In this document: piece after piece, positions 12,205-19,043 of the stretch
Layout: each line of letters opens with the position of its first letter
How positions within the stretch are numbered: position 1 is the first letter of the stretch
From: Pullichristensenella excrementipullorum
GTDB lineage: Bacteria; Bacillota; Clostridia; Christensenellales; Aristaeellaceae
Assembly (NCBI GenBank): GCA_018713365.1
Contig: DVOU01000073.1
Location: 1 to 19,043 of the forward strand
Direction: 5' to 3'
Length of the DNA stretch: 19,043 nt
The notes under the pieces: model-generated
What the model was told of the DNA's origin: nothing
Seen by the model: the letters and a program-made list of their open reading frames with translations, nothing else
Databases searched by the model: none
Position numbers and translations under genes: made by a program

Positions 12205-12226
12205 GTGCGTTGGTATGTCATTTTCG

Positions 12227-13888
12227 TCAGTTCCCGGCCTTTTCCGCGTCCTGCTTGCGCAGGCGGGCGCGCTGGATCTTGCCGGAGACCGTCTTGGGCA
12301 GCTCATCGACAAATTCCACGATGCGCGGGTACTTGTAGGGCGCGGTGACGTGCTTGACGTGGTTTTGCAGCTCTTTTTTCAGTTCCTCCGTCGGCTCGTA
12401 GCCCTTGACCAGCACCACGGTGGCCTTGACCACCTGCCCGCGCACGGGGTCCGGCACGCCGGTGATGGCGCACTCGATGACCGCGGGGTGGCTGATGAGG
12501 GCGCTTTCGACCTCGAAGGGGCCGATGCGGTAGCCGGAGGACTTGATGACGTCGTCGGCGCGGCCGATGAAGTGGTAGTAGCCCTCCTCATCCGCCCAGA
12601 CCATGTCGCCGGTGTGGTACATGCCGTTGCGGAAGGCGTAGCGCGTCTGTTCCGGGTCCTTGTAATAGCCCATGAACAGGCCGCAGGGACGGCCCTCGGA
12701 GACGTCGATGCACAGTTCGCCCTCCTCGCCGCGCTCCACGTCGCGCCCGGTGGCGTCCACCACGCGGATGTGGTAGTGCGGGCTGGGCACGCCGGTGGAA
12801 CCGGGGATCGGCTCCATCCACTTGTGGGTGACGAGCAGCGGCGTGGTCTCGCTCTGGCCGAAGGCCTCGTGGATCTTTACGCCGGTGAGGCGGTAGAACT
12901 GGTTGTAGACCTCCGGGTTGAGCGGCTCGCCGGCGCAGGTGGCCCACTGAAGGGCGGAGAGATCGTGGCCGCTGAAATCCTCCTTGATGAGGAAGCGGTA
13001 GATGGTCGGCGGCGCGCAGAAGCTGGTGACATGGTACTTTGCCAGCATGGCAAGCATCTTCTGGGCGTTGAAGCGGTCGAAATCATAGATGAAGTTGACC
13101 GCGCCGGCGATCCACTGGCCGTAGAACTTGCCCCAGCCGCACTTGGCCCAGCCGGAATCGGCGGTGGTGATGTGGATGCTCTTGTCGGTGAGGTTGTGCC
13201 AGAAGGCGCCGGTGATGAGGTGGCCGAGGCCGTAGCGGAAATCGTGCGCCAGCATCTTGGGCATGCCGGTGGTGCCGGAGGTGAAGTAGATGAGCATCAC
13301 GTCTTCCGGCGCGGGGTCGTAGCAGCCGTCCATGGTGTCCGGCGCTTCGGCGAGCAGGCGACTGAAGTCCTCAAAGCCCTCGTGCGCGCCGCCCAGCGCG
13401 GCGGTGACGCGCAGGTTCGGGCACTTTTCCTTCGAAGCGCGCACGTGGGAGAGCAGTTCCTCCTCGCCCACGCAGATGAGCGTGCGGGCGTCGGCGGCGT
13501 TTACGCGGTAGGTGATGTCCTTTTCCTGCAACTGGTGTGTGGCGGGGATCTGGATGGCGCCGATGCGCATCAGCCCCAGCGCGCACAGCCAGTATTCATA
13601 GCGGCGCTTGAGCATCAAAAGCACCGGCTCGCCCTTTTGCACGCCCAGAGCGCGCAGGGCGTTGGCCGCCTTGACAGAGAGGCGGGCCAGCTCGGCGAAG
13701 GTGAAGATGCGCTCCTCGCCCGCGTCGTTCGTCCAGATCATCGCCACCTGATCGGGGGCGAGGCGGGCGTATTCGTCGATGATGTCGCGGGCGAAATTGA
13801 AGTTTTCCGGGGCGGTGTAGCTGTAATTGGCAAGGAAATCCTCGCCGTCCTTATAATCGGGTCGAGTGAAGCGCGACAGCAGATTCAT
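12227..13888 (-). CDS. AMP-forming acyl-CoA synthetase, medium-chain type
   Basis: The enzyme activates a carboxylic acid with ATP to an acyl-adenylate and then to acyl-CoA. The 553-residue product shows all ANL-superfamily core motifs: YFTSGTTGMPKM (201-212, P-loop), EAFGQSETT (341-349), YHTGDM (424-429), GRADDVIKSSGYRIGPFEVE (442-461, hinge) and catalytic Lys537 in KTVSGKIQR. The segment TTADSGWAKCGWGKFYGQW (241-259) is characteristic of medium-chain (ACSM-like) and acetyl-type synthetases, so the substrate is likely a short or medium-chain or aromatic acid. Start ATG 13886-13888 has GGAGG 5 bases upstream. It begins 19 bases after the stop of the XRE-cupin gene, consistent with one operon under that regulator. 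The N-terminal domain lacks the extended part of true acetyl-CoA synthetase. Confidence 0.93.
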   Translation of the reverse strand: MNLLSRFTRPDYKDGEDFLANYSYTAPENFNFARDIIDEYARLAPDQVAMIWTNDAGEERIFTFAELARLSVKAANALRALGVQKGEPVLLMLKRRYEYWLCALGLMRIGAIQIPATHQLQEKDITYRVNAADARTLICVGEEELLSHVRASKEKCPNLRVTAALGGAHEGFEDFSRLLAEAPDTMDGCYDPAPEDVMLIYFTSGTTGMPKMLAHDFRYGLGHLITGAFWHNLTDKSIHITTADSGWAKCGWGKFYGQWIAGAVNFIYDFDRFNAQKMLAMLAKYHVTSFCAPPTIYRFLIKEDFSGHDLSALQWATCAGEPLNPEVYNQFYRLTGVKIHEAFGQSETTPLLVTHKWMEPIPGSTGVPSPHYHIRVVDATGRDVERGEEGELCIDVSEGRPCGLFMGYYKDPEQTRYAFRNGMYHTGDMVWADEEGYYHFIGRADDVIKSSGYRIGPFEVESALISHPAVIECAITGVPDPVRGQVVKATVVLVKGYEPTEELKKELQNHVKHVTAPYKYPRIVEFVDELPKTVSGKIQRARLRKQDAEKAGN

Positions 13889-13907
13889 AATTGCCTCCGT
13901 ATATGGC

Positions 13908-14462
13908 CTACGGGATCACCATCGCAAGGAACACGCACGTCTTGTCCCCATATGCCTGCATGGCGTGGGGATGGATCGAGTCGTAATAGGCGGAATCGCC
14001 CTCGTTGAGGATCATGTCCTGATCGCCGACCTTGAGGCGCAGCGCGCCCTGAAGCACGTAGTCAAATTCGTGGCCCTCGTGGCTGTTGGTCTCCATATCG
14101 GCGTTGGTGCCGGGCTCCACGGTGACCAGCAGCGGCTCGATCTTGCGGTGGTTGAAGTTATAGGCGAGATTCTTGTAGATGTAGTGTTTGGCACGCTTGA
14201 CCGTCGTGCCCATGTTGCGGCGGGTCAGGGCGCACACGCTCAGGCGGGGCGCCTGCCCGGTCAACAGCGTGGTGGTATCCACGCCGTACAGCTCGCTCAG
14301 TTTGATGAGCAGGCTGATCGACATATCGACGCGGCCGCTCTCGTAGGCTTCGTATTCCTCCGGGGAAAGCTCGACCTTCGAGGCGACCTCCGCAACCGTG
14401 AGGTCCGATATTTCGCGCAGCTCTTTCACCCTCTGGGCGATCTGCCTGACCTGATCGGACAC
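13908..14462 (-). CDS. XRE-family regulator with C-terminal cupin domain
   Basis: The 184-residue product has an N-terminal helix-turn-helix (residues 6-65: IAQRVKELREISDLTVAEVA, then LSPEEYEAYESGR and LIKLSELYGVDTTTLL) and a small-molecule-sensing cupin (about 108-180, with SHEGHEFDYVLQGALRLKV, LNEGDSAYYDS and HPHAM as the two cupin motifs). His128, His131, Glu132 and His165/167 could bind a metal. Such XRE-cupin proteins commonly sit beside AMP-forming synthetases in Clostridia and probably sense a related acid or its CoA ester. The start is taken as GTG 14460-14462, 6 bases after GGAGGG; the ATG at 14493-14495 lacks a ribosome site and lies at the expected transcription start. It is first in the operon with the synthetase. 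Confidence 0.9.
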   Translation of the reverse strand: MSDQVRQIAQRVKELREISDLTVAEVASKVELSPEEYEAYESGRVDMSISLLIKLSELYGVDTTTLLTGQAPRLSVCALTRRNMGTTVKRAKHYIYKNLAYNFNHRKIEPLLVTVEPGTNADMETNSHEGHEFDYVLQGALRLKVGDQDMILNEGDSAYYDSIHPHAMQAYGDKTCVFLAMVIP

Positions 14463-14505
14463 TTGAATCCCTCCTTCGACCGTGAGATAGACCATAGTTT
14501 ACATC

Positions 14506-14534
14506 AGTATACCTTTTTTTCGCCGCCATGACAA
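14506..14534 (-). promoter_or_regulatory. Sigma-A promoter for the XRE-cupin operon
   Basis: On the minus strand TTGTCA (14534-14529) and TATACT (14511-14506) are separated by exactly 17 bases. Transcription would begin near 14499, about 37 bases before the GTG start. Confidence 0.75.
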
Positions 14535-14553
14535 GCGGGAAATGTTAAATATG

Positions 14554-14582
14554 TTGCGGCGGCGCACATTGTGTGGTAAGAT
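14554..14582 (+). promoter_or_regulatory. Promoter for the Dabb-like membrane protein gene
   Basis: TTGCGG (14554-14559) and TAAGAT (14577-14582) are separated by 17 bases; transcription would begin near 14589. The promoter is divergent from that of the XRE-cupin operon, and the two -35 boxes are only 19 bases apart, so one bound regulator could affect both. Confidence 0.55.
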
Positions 14583-14630
14583 AGAGGCGGGGTCAACACT
14601 CGCCCATGGGCGAACGGGAAAGGAGCAAAG

Positions 14631-15383
14631 ATGTTTCACCGCACGATCTATTTGAAGTACAAAGAGGGCGTGGCACAGGCGGACGCCACGGAGATGCTGC
14701 GCGCCTTCCAGAACCTGCCCCGGCAGGTGGAGGGGCTTGTCAACGTTTCGGTGGATCTGACGCAGATGGTCTACGACGCGCGCATCGACCTCTGCTTTGC
14801 CACGGAACAGGCGCGGCGCGTCTGCGATTTCAGCGATGCCTGGCGCAATGCCTGGACGCGGGCGCAGGAGCTTGCGGAACAGCTGGAAAGCAACGATTCC
14901 ATTGATGAACAGGGCGTGGCTTACGACGCCAATGGCGCGCCGCTGCCGATGAAGTGGCACAAGTTCCTCATCTACTTCGCCCTCTGGGCGGGGGCCATTG
15001 TCAACGGCATCTCCGGCATACAGACGCTTTCCAACGCCCTGAACCCCAACAGCCTGATGTGGGGCTTGCGCGGGCTCTCCACCGGGCTGCGGGCGTTCTA
15101 CATCGTCAGCGGCGTGTTTTCGTTCGGCCTCGGCGTGTTCCAGATCTGCACGCGCATGTCGCTGGCGCGTCTTTCCCGCCGTGGGCCGCGCATGGCGGTC
15201 TGGAATTACGCGCTCTCGTTCATCCTCAACGCGCTGACGATCCTGCTTGCCAGCGTTCTGTTTGGCATGCCCATCAACGCGCTGATGGATTGGAGCATGT
15301 GGCTGATCCTCATCGAGGGCGCGCTGATGACCTGGGCCAATCAGGTCTACTACCGCAAGCGCGCGGCGATGTTTGTTCACTGA
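14631..15383 (+). CDS. Dabb-like domain fused to a four-helix membrane domain
   Basis: In the 250-residue product, residues 1-65 (MFHRTIYLKYKEGVAQADAT, then LRAFQNLPRQVEGLVNVSVD and YDARIDLCFATEQARRV) follow the strand-helix-strand pattern of the stress-responsive alpha-beta barrel (Dabb) domain, including the starting (F/V)HR and the LP-x-V-x-G-L phrase. This is followed by a short acidic linker and four hydrophobic segments at about 109-132, 152-173, 188-212 and 219-238. The Dabb part should lie in the cytoplasm. Function is unknown; Dabb domains usually dimerise and bind small ligands. ATG 14631 has AAAGGAG 5 bases upstream. No terminator is seen before the next promoter at 15410. The family match is by pattern only, so the N-terminal assignment is tentative. 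Confidence 0.75.
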   Translation: MFHRTIYLKYKEGVAQADATEMLRAFQNLPRQVEGLVNVSVDLTQMVYDARIDLCFATEQARRVCDFSDAWRNAWTRAQELAEQLESNDSIDEQGVAYDANGAPLPMKWHKFLIYFALWAGAIVNGISGIQTLSNALNPNSLMWGLRGLSTGLRAFYIVSGVFSFGLGVFQICTRMSLARLSRRGPRMAVWNYALSFILNALTILLASVLFGMPINALMDWSMWLILIEGALMTWANQVYYRKRAAMFVH

Positions 15384-15409
15384 GCGCCATGAAGTTTCGG
15401 TAAAAGCGC

Positions 15410-15438
15410 TTGCGGGGGCGGGCGCGGCGTGCTATAAT
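15410..15438 (+). promoter_or_regulatory. Sigma-A promoter of pheST
   Basis: TTGCGG (15410-15415) and a perfect TATAAT (15433-15438) are separated by 17 bases. Transcription would start near 15445, at the beginning of the T-box leader. Confidence 0.85.
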
Positions 15439-15444
15439 GGTGGG

Positions 15445-15683
15445 CGTAGATACGGCGATGACGGAGAGAGTAGCCGCGCCGCGTCCCCTCAGAGAGCCGC
15501 GCATTTGCTGCGAGCGTGGCGGCGGAACGCGCGGCGAAGTTCACTTCCGAGCCTTTTTGCTGAACTGGCAGTAGGCAAAACGGCCTCATCCCCCGTTAGC
15601 GGGATGCAAAGGCGGCGATCTGCCGCAAAATTGGGTGGTACCGCGGAGCATGGCTTCGCCCCTTGCCGGGGCGGGGCTTTTTT
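15445..15683 (+). ncRNA. T-box leader (tRNA-Phe sensing) of pheST
   Basis: The untranslated leader reads uncharged tRNA and switches between antitermination and termination. It contains the conserved T-box TGGGTGGTACCGCG (15632-15645); the UGGU bulge complements an ACCA tRNA end. The stem I element GGAGAGAGTA lies near 15460 and CAGAGAGCC near 15490. A Phe codon TTC (15540-15542, in GTTCAC) is the likely specifier. Stem III is CATCCC/GGGATG (15587-15592/15601-15606). The position directly before pheS confirms the amino acid. Confidence 0.93.
15653..15683 (+). terminator. T-box terminator
   Basis: GCTTCGCCCC (15653-15662) pairs with GGGGCGGGGC (15668-15677), with two G-U pairs, and is followed by TTTTTT. 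It competes with the antiterminator formed by the T-box sequence when tRNA-Phe is uncharged. Confidence 0.9.
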
Positions 15684-15719
15684 GTACCCCGCGCGTCGCG
15701 GAGAAAAGGAGTGTTTATT

Positions 15720-16742
15720 TTGGAACAGCAGCTTCAAACGATCCGGGAGAAGGCGCTTGCGCAGCTGGCGGAGGCGCAGGACACCGCCGCATTGGAGCAG
15801 TTGCGCGTCAGCGTGCTTGGCAAAAAGGGCGAACTGACCGGCATACTGCGCGGCATGGGCAAGCTGCCCGCCGAGGAGCGGCCGAAGATGGGCCAGATGG
15901 TCAACGAGACCCGCGCCGCCATCGAGGAGGCGCTGGAAGCGCGCGCAGCCGTGCTGCGCGAAAAGGAAAAGGAAGAGCGCCTGAAGCGCGAGGCCATCGA
16001 CGTGACCATGCCGGTGCGGCCCCGTTCCGCCGGCGCGCCCAACCCCCTGTACACCGTGCAGGACGAATTGGTGGAGATATTCGTGGGCATGGGCTATGAG
16101 GTGGTCGAAGGGCCGGAGGTCGAGTACGACCACTACAACTTTGAACTGCTCAACCTGCCCAAGAACCATCCCGCCCGCGACGCGCAGGACACCTTCTACA
16201 TCGACGACAACATCGTCTTGCGCACGCACACCTCGCCCGTGCAGGCGCGCATCATGACCACGCGCAAGCCGCCCATCCGCATCGTCTGCCCCGGCCGCGT
16301 CTACCGCGCCGACGAGGCCGACGCCACCCATTCGCCGGTGTTCCACCAGATGGAGGGCCTGGTCATCGACGAAGGCGTGACCATGGGCGACCTCAAGGGC
16401 ACGCTGGACGCCTTTGCCGCGCGCCTGTTCGGCGAGGGCGTGACCACGCGCTTCCGCCCCTCGTTCTTCCCGTTCACGGAGCCATCCGCGGAGGTCGATC
16501 TCACCTGCGCCAGCTGCCACGGCAAGGGCTGCCGCATGTGCAAGGGCACGGGCTGGATCGAGGTGCTTGGCGCAGGCATGGTCAACCCCAAGGTGCTTGA
16601 CATGTGCGGCATCGACTCGAAGAGATACACCGGCTTCGCCTTCGGGATGGGCCTTGAGCGCATCGCGCTGCTCAAGTACAACATTCCCAACCTGCGGCTG
16701 ATGTACGAAAACGACCTGCGCTTCCTGGCGCAGTTCCGCTAA
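15720..16742 (+). CDS. pheS: Phenylalanine-tRNA ligase alpha subunit
   Basis: Catalytic subunit of the alpha2-beta2 enzyme that attaches Phe to tRNA-Phe in the cytoplasm. The 340-residue length is standard. The N-terminal coiled coil (about 1-90, including RVSVLGKKGELTGILRGMG) binds tRNA. The class II core has EGPEVEYDHYNFELLNLPKN, RTHTSPVQARIM (motif 1/2 region), CPGRVYRADEADATHSPVFH (motif 2), a Cys cluster CASCHGKGCRMCKGTGW normal for this family, and YTGFAFGMGLERIALLKY (motif 3, with the Phe pocket FAFG). The start is the TTG at 15720, 8 bases after AAAGGAG; a frame extension into the T-box terminator is not a real start. TTG in place of ATG may keep expression moderate. pheT follows after 13 bases. 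Confidence 0.96.
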   Translation: MEQQLQTIREKALAQLAEAQDTAALEQLRVSVLGKKGELTGILRGMGKLPAEERPKMGQMVNETRAAIEEALEARAAVLREKEKEERLKREAIDVTMPVRPRSAGAPNPLYTVQDELVEIFVGMGYEVVEGPEVEYDHYNFELLNLPKNHPARDAQDTFYIDDNIVLRTHTSPVQARIMTTRKPPIRIVCPGRVYRADEADATHSPVFHQMEGLVIDEGVTMGDLKGTLDAFAARLFGEGVTTRFRPSFFPFTEPSAEVDLTCASCHGKGCRMCKGTGWIEVLGAGMVNPKVLDMCGIDSKRYTGFAFGMGLERIALLKYNIPNLRLMYENDLRFLAQFR

Positions 16743-16755
16743 GGAGGGCGAAGCA

Positions 16756-19043
16756 ATGAAAATTCCCATGAAATGGCTGCGGGAATATGTGGACGTCAAC
16801 ATGGCGCCGCAGGAATACGCCTCCCGCATGATCATGACCGGCACCGCCGTGGAGGGCGTGGACAGGACCGGCGAACAGTTTGACGGCGTGGTGGTGGGCC
16901 GCGTGCTTACCTGCGAAGACCACCCCAACAGCGACCATCTGCACGTATGCACGGTGGATGTGGGCGGCGAGGCGCCCCTGCAGATTGTCTGCGGCGCGCC
17001 GAACGTGGCCGCGGGCCAGCTGGTGCCGGTGGCGCTGGAAGGCGCGCGCCTGCCGGGCGGCAGGATCAAGCGCGGCAAGCTGCGCGGCGTGGAGAGCCAG
17101 GGCATGATCTGCTCCGGCCCGGAACTGGACGTGCCGGAAGGGCTGTATCCGCACATCGGCGACAAGGGCATCCTCGTCTTTCAGGAGGAGTACAAGCCCG
17201 GCACAGATGTGAAGGAAGTGTTCGGCCTTGGCGACGACATCGTCGATTATGAAATTCTCGCCAACCGCCCGGACTGCCTGAGCGTCTGGGGCATCGCCCG
17301 CGAGAGCGCCGCCGTGCTTGGCGAGCATTGCGTGATGCCGGAGATCGCCGTCGAGGAGGACGGCAAGGGCGCGTTTGAGGACTACGCCACCGTCATCGTC
17401 GAAGATACCGAGAACTGCCCCCGCTACTGCGCCCGCGTCATTGATGAAGTAAAGATCGGCCCCTCGCCGAAGTGGATGCGCGAATATCTCTACGGCGCGG
17501 GCGTGCGGCCCATCAACAACATCGTCGACATCACCAACTTCGTCATGCTGGAAACGGGTCAGCCCATGCACGCCTTTGACCTTTCCAAGGTGCGCGACCA
17601 GACCATCGTCGTGCGCCGCGCGCGGCAGGGTGAAACGCTGACCACGCTGGACGGCAAGGAGCATGTGCTGGACGATACGATGCTGGTCATCGCCGACCAT
17701 GAAAACGCCACCGGCCTTGCCGGCATCATGGGCGGCGAGGAATCGGAGATCGTCGAAGGCACGGCGCGCGTGCTGTTTGAGTCCGCGGCCTTCGACCGCG
17801 CCAACAACCGCGTCACCGCCCGCAAGCTGGGCATGCGCACCGAGGCCAGCGGCCGCTTTGAAAAGGGCGTCTGCGCCGCCGGTTCCATGGAGGCGCTGGA
17901 GCGCGCCTGCATGCTGGTGAACATGCTCGGCTGCGGCAAGGTGGTGCCGGGCGCGTATGACAACTATCCGCATCCCGTCGAGCCGCGCGTGGTGGAAGCC
18001 AGCGTCAAGCGCATTTGCGGCCTCAACGGCGTATCCGTGCCCGGCGAGCGCATGGAGGACATCTTAAACGACCTCAACATCGAGACCGTGCTGGCCGGGG
18101 ACGTACTCACCTGCGAGCCTCCCGCCTGGCGGCAGGACATCGAGACCGAGGCCGACATCGCCGAGGAAGTGCTGCGCATGGTCGGCTACGAACACATCCC
18201 CTCCACGCTGATGCACACGGAGACGATGGCCGGTTTCCGCTCCGACAAGCAGAAGTTCATCTCCCGCGCGCGTCGCGAGCTGGTGGGCATGGGGCTGTAT
18301 GAGATCCTCAACTACTCCTTCATCAGCCCGCGCTGGCTGGAGCATCTGGGCATCCCCTCGACGGACTGGCGGCTTAACCCCGTGCAGCTGCGCAATCCGC
18401 TGGGCGAGGATACCTCGGTGATGCGCACCACGCTGGTGCCCTCCATGCTCAACACGCTCGAGGGCAACCTGCACCGCGGCGTGGCCGAGGCGAAACTGTT
18501 CGAGCTTTCCACCACCTTCGAGCCGCGCGCGAAGGGCGAACTGCCCGAGGAACACCCCATGCTCTGCGTGGGCATGTACGGCCCGGACGTGGACTTCTAC
18601 ACCGTCAAGGAGATCGGTACCTGGCTGGCGGCGGCGTTTGGCGTCGACTGCAAGGCCGAGGAGGGCGGCGAGGTCTACTACCATCCCGGCCGCCGCGCCG
18701 TGCTGGCGCACGACAACGAGCGCTTTGCCGCGCTGGGCGAGATTCACCCCGACGTGGCCGCGCGCTTCGACATCGACGGCCGCGTGTACGTGCTGGAAGT
18801 CGATCTCACGGCGCTGTTGGCGATGGCCAGGCCCATCTACGGCGTCAAGGAGTTGCCGCGCTTCCCCGCCGTCTCCCGCGACATCGCCATTGTCGTCAAG
18901 GAAGCGGCGCGCGCCGGAGACATGCTCGACTGCATTGAAAAGGCCGGCGGCAGGACGCTGGAAGAGGCGCGCCTGTTCGACGTCTACCGCGGCGAAAAGC
19001 TTGGCGAGGGCAAAAAGAGCGTCGCCTACGCGCTCACTTTCCG
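16756..19043 (+). CDS. pheT: Phenylalanine-tRNA ligase beta subunit (cut by window edge)
   Basis: Partner of PheS with editing and tRNA-binding functions. The first 762 residues are present of a family norm near 800, so only the end of the C-terminal anticodon-binding domain is missing. In order: MKIPMKWLREYVDV (start), the EMAP/tRNA-binding domain (about 40-155, HPNSDHLHVCTVDVGG, GAPNVAAGQLVPVAL), the B3/B4 editing domain (about 205-385, NRPDCLSVWGIARE, NNIVDITNFVMLETGQPMHA, GIMGGEESEI), the B5 domain (about 400-475, PPAWRQDIETEADIAEEVLR), the catalytic-like core (VMRTTLVPSMLNTLEGN, KLFELSTTFEP) and the beginning of the FDX-ACB domain (LPRFPAVSRDIAIVV). ATG 16756 has AGGAGGG 7 bases upstream, overlapping the pheS stop. 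It shares the T-box controlled operon. Confidence 0.96.
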   Translation, partial: MKIPMKWLREYVDVNMAPQEYASRMIMTGTAVEGVDRTGEQFDGVVVGRVLTCEDHPNSDHLHVCTVDVGGEAPLQIVCGAPNVAAGQLVPVALEGARLPGGRIKRGKLRGVESQGMICSGPELDVPEGLYPHIGDKGILVFQEEYKPGTDVKEVFGLGDDIVDYEILANRPDCLSVWGIARESAAVLGEHCVMPEIAVEEDGKGAFEDYATVIVEDTENCPRYCARVIDEVKIGPSPKWMREYLYGAGVRPINNIVDITNFVMLETGQPMHAFDLSKVRDQTIVVRRARQGETLTTLDGKEHVLDDTMLVIADHENATGLAGIMGGEESEIVEGTARVLFESAAFDRANNRVTARKLGMRTEASGRFEKGVCAAGSMEALERACMLVNMLGCGKVVPGAYDNYPHPVEPRVVEASVKRICGLNGVSVPGERMEDILNDLNIETVLAGDVLTCEPPAWRQDIETEADIAEEVLRMVGYEHIPSTLMHTETMAGFRSDKQKFISRARRELVGMGLYEILNYSFISPRWLEHLGIPSTDWRLNPVQLRNPLGEDTSVMRTTLVPSMLNTLEGNLHRGVAEAKLFELSTTFEPRAKGELPEEHPMLCVGMYGPDVDFYTVKEIGTWLAAAFGVDCKAEEGGEVYYHPGRRAVLAHDNERFAALGEIHPDVAARFDIDGRVYVLEVDLTALLAMARPIYGVKELPRFPAVSRDIAIVVKEAARAGDMLDCIEKAGGRTLEEARLFDVYRGEKLGEGKKSVAYALTF

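Noticed and set aside
12215..14008. Open frame of 597 codons on the plus strand opposite the acyl-CoA synthetase
   Set aside because: The synthetase motifs are complete on the minus strand; the plus frame has Val/Gly/Ala composition typical of an antisense shadow.
15489..17171. Minus-strand frame of 560 codons opposite the T-box and pheS
   Set aside because: It covers the T-box leader and the antisense of pheS and pheT, both certain on the plus strand.

Overview
The window looks like a GC-rich Bacillota (Clostridia-type, probably gut anaerobe) chromosome. The reasons are Gram-positive style lipoprotein and secretion signals, strong AGGAGG-type ribosome binding sites, sigma-A-like promoters (TTGNNN, 17 bases, TATACT or TATAAT), a phenylalanyl T-box in front of pheST, a glycerol kinase, and an XRE-cupin regulator beside an AMP-forming acyl-CoA synthetase. 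Species cannot be named from the sequence alone. Coding density is high and gene-sized open frames occur opposite several real genes because of the base composition.

Layout. 1-206: N-terminal part of an IS1182-type transposase (minus), cut by the window edge. 319-530: a noncoding element made of seven consecutive inverted repeats, ending in a terminator-like hairpin on each strand. 554-2082: a secreted small protein (minus) divergent from a small XRE regulator (plus), followed by a lipoprotein with a cyclophilin-like fold whose promoter carries an inverted repeat; a bidirectional terminator closes this part. 2085-3958: an ATC-hydrolase family protein and an unrecognised protein with 14-residue Pro/Ala/Glu repeats (both minus). 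4082-11096 (plus): a very acidic, repeat-rich single-pass membrane protein, a membrane-anchored PQQ-type beta-propeller, glycerol kinase (start overlapping the propeller stop), a SAM methyltransferase, and, after a hairpin, a small protein of unknown function. 11108-14462 (minus): XRE-cupin regulator, medium-chain type acyl-CoA synthetase and an EIIC_2-type membrane protein, probably one operon. 14631-19043 (plus): a Dabb-like domain fused to four membrane segments, then promoter, T-box leader, pheS and a pheT that runs off the right edge.

How parts may work together. pheST is controlled by uncharged tRNA-Phe through the T-box. The XRE-cupin gene and the synthetase form a local fatty or organic acid activation module with its own regulator; the EIIC-like protein may move or sense its substrate. 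The acidic membrane protein and the propeller have oppositely charged cytoplasmic tails and may form a pair at the membrane. The small XRE protein is a candidate regulator of the lipoprotein promoter beside it. These last three are inferences.

The most unusual items are the seven-hairpin element, the acidic/basic membrane protein pair coupled to glpK, the promoter-embracing inverted repeat at 1455-1496 and the RBS-sequestering hairpin at 1144-1175. I did not find a phage, CRISPR, restriction or toxin-antitoxin system.
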